DNA from: Hymenobacter crusticola
GTDB taxonomy: Bacteria > Bacteroidota > Bacteroidia > Cytophagales > Hymenobacteraceae
Assembly: GCF_002154225.1 (NCBI RefSeq)
Contig: NZ_MTSE01000030.1
Coordinates: 1-46,433 of the forward strand
Length of the DNA stretch: 46,433 nt
Direction: 5' to 3'
The translations under genes and the position numbers were made by a program. The notes under the pieces were generated by a model. That model searched no databases. It saw only the letters and a program-made list of their open reading frames with translations, and was not told where the DNA came from. The first letter of the stretch is position 1. Each line of letters opens with the position of its first letter. Shown here one piece after another: positions 43,794 through 46,433 of this stretch.

Positions 43794-44959
43794 ACAGCAG
43801 TTCCAATAATCGTGTTGATCTATCAACACATATGCAATCTATTTTCTGGACTATTACTCTATAAACAAGATAATTACGGCATATATAATTCGTGCAAGTA
43901 ATTGACAATTAGATCACTAATAGAATTGTCGGTTTTGGTACATTCATAGCTTAAAGATATATTCAGCGGCGCATTTCTGGCTGCTCTTATCACTACTTTT
44001 CGTAAGTACAAAGCACCAACTCTAGGCCAGTTATGTGAAATATATATCATTTAACGAGTTCGTTCGACTTTTGCCAAATGAAGATGTGGACGCGCTAATG
44101 ATTAAACTAACATTCTGTTTTATAACAACTTAACACTATTTTTTACTATCCGTAATTTCGATACTTCGCATGACTTTTTCGTTTCAGCAAGATAAGTCGA
44201 CAGCCAGATAGTGGATGTGATATCAAACAGCTATGCCTTAACAATATGCTTAAATGAATAGTCAAGAACAGATTCCATTATAGCGATTCGGTAGGCGGTG
44301 TTGTTATCGTTAACGCCGCGAAAATAGCTAGAGACATAAGCAGCAACACCATACTTACAACCAACCACGGAGGGCAATGATGAAGCAGGTGACAATGCTC
44401 GTGCTAGCCAACTCATACAGCTTGAGCGGCATGATATTATTAGCCAACGACGAGGGTAACAATAAATAGCTTAATTGATCTGATCCTCACCGCTTAAGTT
44501 AGGGCATCTTGGCAGGTGTCACCTTTGTCTCTTCGCCCTTTCAACCGCCCAGACTAGTGCCAAAAGTAACTGATTCTAGCAACGGCTTGGACAGGTTTGA
44601 GGCTACCTCTGTCACCGGCTCAAGGCACTGTTGCGTACCAATGTTTTGATCGACCAGCTCTCGATGGCTAGTCCTTCTCTATGCAGCTGTCCATCACCGA
44701 TGATGCATTCAAAGGCGTAGATAGTAAATATGACACCTTACTACGCTTAACTACTGCTGCGAAGCCGTCCAATAATTGCTTCGATGTAGAGTAGAGCACT
44801 GACGGAATACATTCCGTTCGAGTGACAAGCTTAATAGACGCCAGCACTAGCACTGCTCCTTGACAGCATAATGAGTAACTATTTTCTAATTATTTAGCCT
44901 TTAGTCCAGCTGACTGATATAACAATCCGCCACCTGGGCCACGTAAAAATCAATCTTAT
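43794..44959. other. Gene-poor region, possible remnants
   Basis: No intact gene. Short plus-strand frames look faintly protein-like: a GTG-started 32-codon frame at 44035-44133 (ISFNEFVRLLPNEDVDALMI) and a frame at about 44681-44794 (MQLSITDDAFKGVDSKYDTL). Both lack family matches and operon context, and are probably decayed. The last 100 bp presumably hold the promoter of the WecA-like gene. Confidence 0.4.
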
Positions 44960-46090
44960 ATGAGTGCACTTGGGCTTTCCTTAAACTTAGCCTTTATCTG
45001 GTCCTTTCTAGTCGCCTTGTTTGCTGTACCGTCTATTATCTACGTAGCCCACCAGAAGAACATGCTGGATGCTCCAAATGGACGAACGGTGCACACCTCC
45101 TTGACACCGCGTCTGGGTGGCGTAGCCATCTTTGCCGGATTCATGTCGGCTCTTACCATTTTCGCTGACCTACATAACGGATTGCAACAGCTGCTGGGTG
45201 GATGCATTGCCCTCTTCTTCGTTGGAGTCAAAGACGACCTAGTCACCATTTCACCAACCAAAAAATTCGCCGGCCAGCTCGTTGCAACAGGCATTGTCAT
45301 GATTATGGGTCAGCCAGCCATTCGCATAACCAGCTTCCAAGGCATCCTAGGTATTTACGAGCTGCCCCTTGGAGTTAGCTATGCCTTTACCTTCTTCGTC
45401 ATCGTTGGCATCACTAATGCTATCAACCTGATCGACGGTCTCGATGGATTAGCCGGCACCCTTGTCATCATCATTGTAAGCGCGTTCGGCTACTATTTCT
45501 ATAAATACGGCGGACAGAGCTACGGCAATTATGTATATGTGTCTGTCTGTGTAGTAGGGGGGCTGCTGGGCTTTTTACGCTACAACTTTCACCGGGCTAG
45601 CATTTTTATGGGCGACACGGGGTCTTTGGTCTGCGGCTTTATTGTGTCGGTACTCACCATTCAATTTGTTGAGATGGGGCACATTGTAAGTCGTCCTTTA
45701 GCATCATCAGCGCCGGCCGTAGCAGCAGGTATTTTATTTGTGCCGCTTTTCGACACATCACGCGTTTTCCTGCTGCGCATGCTGGCTGGCCGATCTCCTT
45801 TCTCCCCCGACAAAAACCATATTCATCACCGCATCCTGGCCATGGGTTTTCGGCAGATCAGCACGGTACTGCTACTAGGGGGGCTTAATCTATTCGCCAT
45901 CTTCTTCATTATCAACTTTGCTGCGCTAGGCAACACGCTTCTCCTTGGCGTAATGCTCGCTTTTGGCTTAGTACTCAGTGTGTGCATTGGTAGGTTTTCT
46001 GAGCACATCGTCGCTCAAGAGCCTGCTCGCAACTGGCTAGGAAAGGGGTTCGGGCAGGCGAGCAGTAAGAAATATCTTGTGCAGAAATAA
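44960..46090 (+). CDS. WecA/TagO-like undecaprenyl-phosphate sugar-1-phosphate transferase
   Basis: A 376-residue integral membrane protein of the MraY/WecA (glycosyltransferase 4) family with about 10 membrane segments. Motifs in order: GRTVHTSLTPRLGG (41-54), the Asp pair KDD (91-93), NAINLIDGLDGLAG (153-166), FMGDTGS (216-222) and DKNHIHHR (284-291), the last being typical of WecA-type enzymes, not MraY. These enzymes put a sugar-1-phosphate, usually GlcNAc-1-P, onto undecaprenyl phosphate, the first step of repeat-unit synthesis. It is the only priming enzyme in the window, so it may start the polysaccharide made by the 18-32 kb locus (inference). It stands alone, after a 1.2-kb gene-poor gap. 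Confidence 0.92.
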   Translation: MSALGLSLNLAFIWSFLVALFAVPSIIYVAHQKNMLDAPNGRTVHTSLTPRLGGVAIFAGFMSALTIFADLHNGLQQLLGGCIALFFVGVKDDLVTISPTKKFAGQLVATGIVMIMGQPAIRITSFQGILGIYELPLGVSYAFTFFVIVGITNAINLIDGLDGLAGTLVIIIVSAFGYYFYKYGGQSYGNYVYVSVCVVGGLLGFLRYNFHRASIFMGDTGSLVCGFIVSVLTIQFVEMGHIVSRPLASSAPAVAAGILFVPLFDTSRVFLLRMLAGRSPFSPDKNHIHHRILAMGFRQISTVLLLGGLNLFAIFFIINFAALGNTLLLGVMLAFGLVLSVCIGRFSEHIVAQEPARNWLGKGFGQASSKKYLVQK

Positions 46091-46433
46091 GAAGCACTTA
46101 TTCAAATAAGTGGGCATAAGTGGAAAGCTCATAAGCTTAGCATCATTGCACTATACAACAGAGGAAGGAGTCCGTTTATACTTTATGCTTATATAACTTA
46201 TCGGCAATCAAGCTGTGAACAACGATGTTCAGTTTATTGTACTACTTCACTGAACAATCTACCTCCAAACGGCTCTCTATGAATGTTACTGTACATTTAT
46301 TGTAGTTCTAGGGCAAAGCCATTTATTCACTCAAAGGAGGCAAATGCTTTTAGGACAAGACAACAAGACAGTTTTCCGTTCCTCCTCTAGAGCGCCCCCC
46401 GTAAAGGAGTCCGAGCAGGGCCGCGAAAGCGAC
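46091..46433. other. Right-edge intergenic sequence
   Basis: No gene is visible. A 10-bp string at 46353-46362 (GGACAAGACA) equals the right terminus of the degenerate insertion sequence (17199-17208), followed by a partial second copy (ACAAGACA). The match is too short to call an insertion. Confidence 0.35.

Noticed and set aside
44035..44133. Small GTG-started gene of 32 codons
   Set aside because: Too short, no homology recognised, no operon partner or terminator; recorded only as a possible remnant.
46353..46370. End of a second insertion sequence at the right edge
   Set aside because: Only about 10 bp agree with the terminus at 17199-17208, and no transposase sequence is visible before the window ends.

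Overview
The window looks like chromosomal DNA of a Bacteroidota species, most likely Hymenobacter or a close relative. The main evidence is a very large secreted protein with a C-terminal type IX secretion (T9SS) sorting domain, a glycosyltransferase with a DUF1972 domain, moderately high GC coding sequence, weak Shine-Dalgarno signals, and long perfect hairpins at operon ends. The genus is an inference; T9SS supports only the phylum firmly. No rRNA, tRNA or CRISPR array was seen.

Left third (1-17.7 kb) is accessory and partly decayed. On the minus strand are a small protein cut by the window edge, a coiled-coil protein, a PAS histidine kinase with a single-domain response regulator, a broken kinase remnant and a manganese catalase. 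From 5.4 to 8.7 kb there is almost no intact gene, but there are orphan terminators, a small gene remnant and a paralogue of the left-edge protein. Then come a VOC protein, a truncated xdhC, an MBL-fold hydrolase, an AraC regulator and a three-gene molybdenum hydroxylase operon of the PaoABC type (Mo, 2Fe-2S and FAD/4Fe-4S subunits). In the FAD gene the expected ATG is ATA. A degenerate IS3-type element carrying an IS110-type transposase tail follows.

Middle (17.7-32.6 kb) is an exopolysaccharide export and assembly locus, all on the plus strand and mostly with 4-bp start/stop overlaps. It has a receiver-only regulator preceded by a 19-bp perfect hairpin, a Wza-type lipoprotein, a Wzz/Wzc-type protein with a degenerate P-loop, a flippase, glycosyltransferases, a Wzy-type polymerase, an acyltransferase, and an 824-residue protein that joins an APH-like kinase, a nucleotidyltransferase-like domain and a thymidylate-kinase-like P-loop domain. 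The last is the best candidate for undescribed biochemistry.

Right third (32.6-46.4 kb) holds an 1804-residue repeat-containing T9SS cargo protein, an AT-rich regulatory region with three copies of a 15-bp motif, an NtrC-type sigma-54 activator and a multi-PAS hybrid kinase with a C-terminal Hpt-like domain, then a gene-poor stretch and a WecA/TagO-like phospho-sugar transferase that could prime polysaccharide synthesis. A plausible reading is that signalling genes on both sides control synthesis of the polysaccharide and its associated surface protein.
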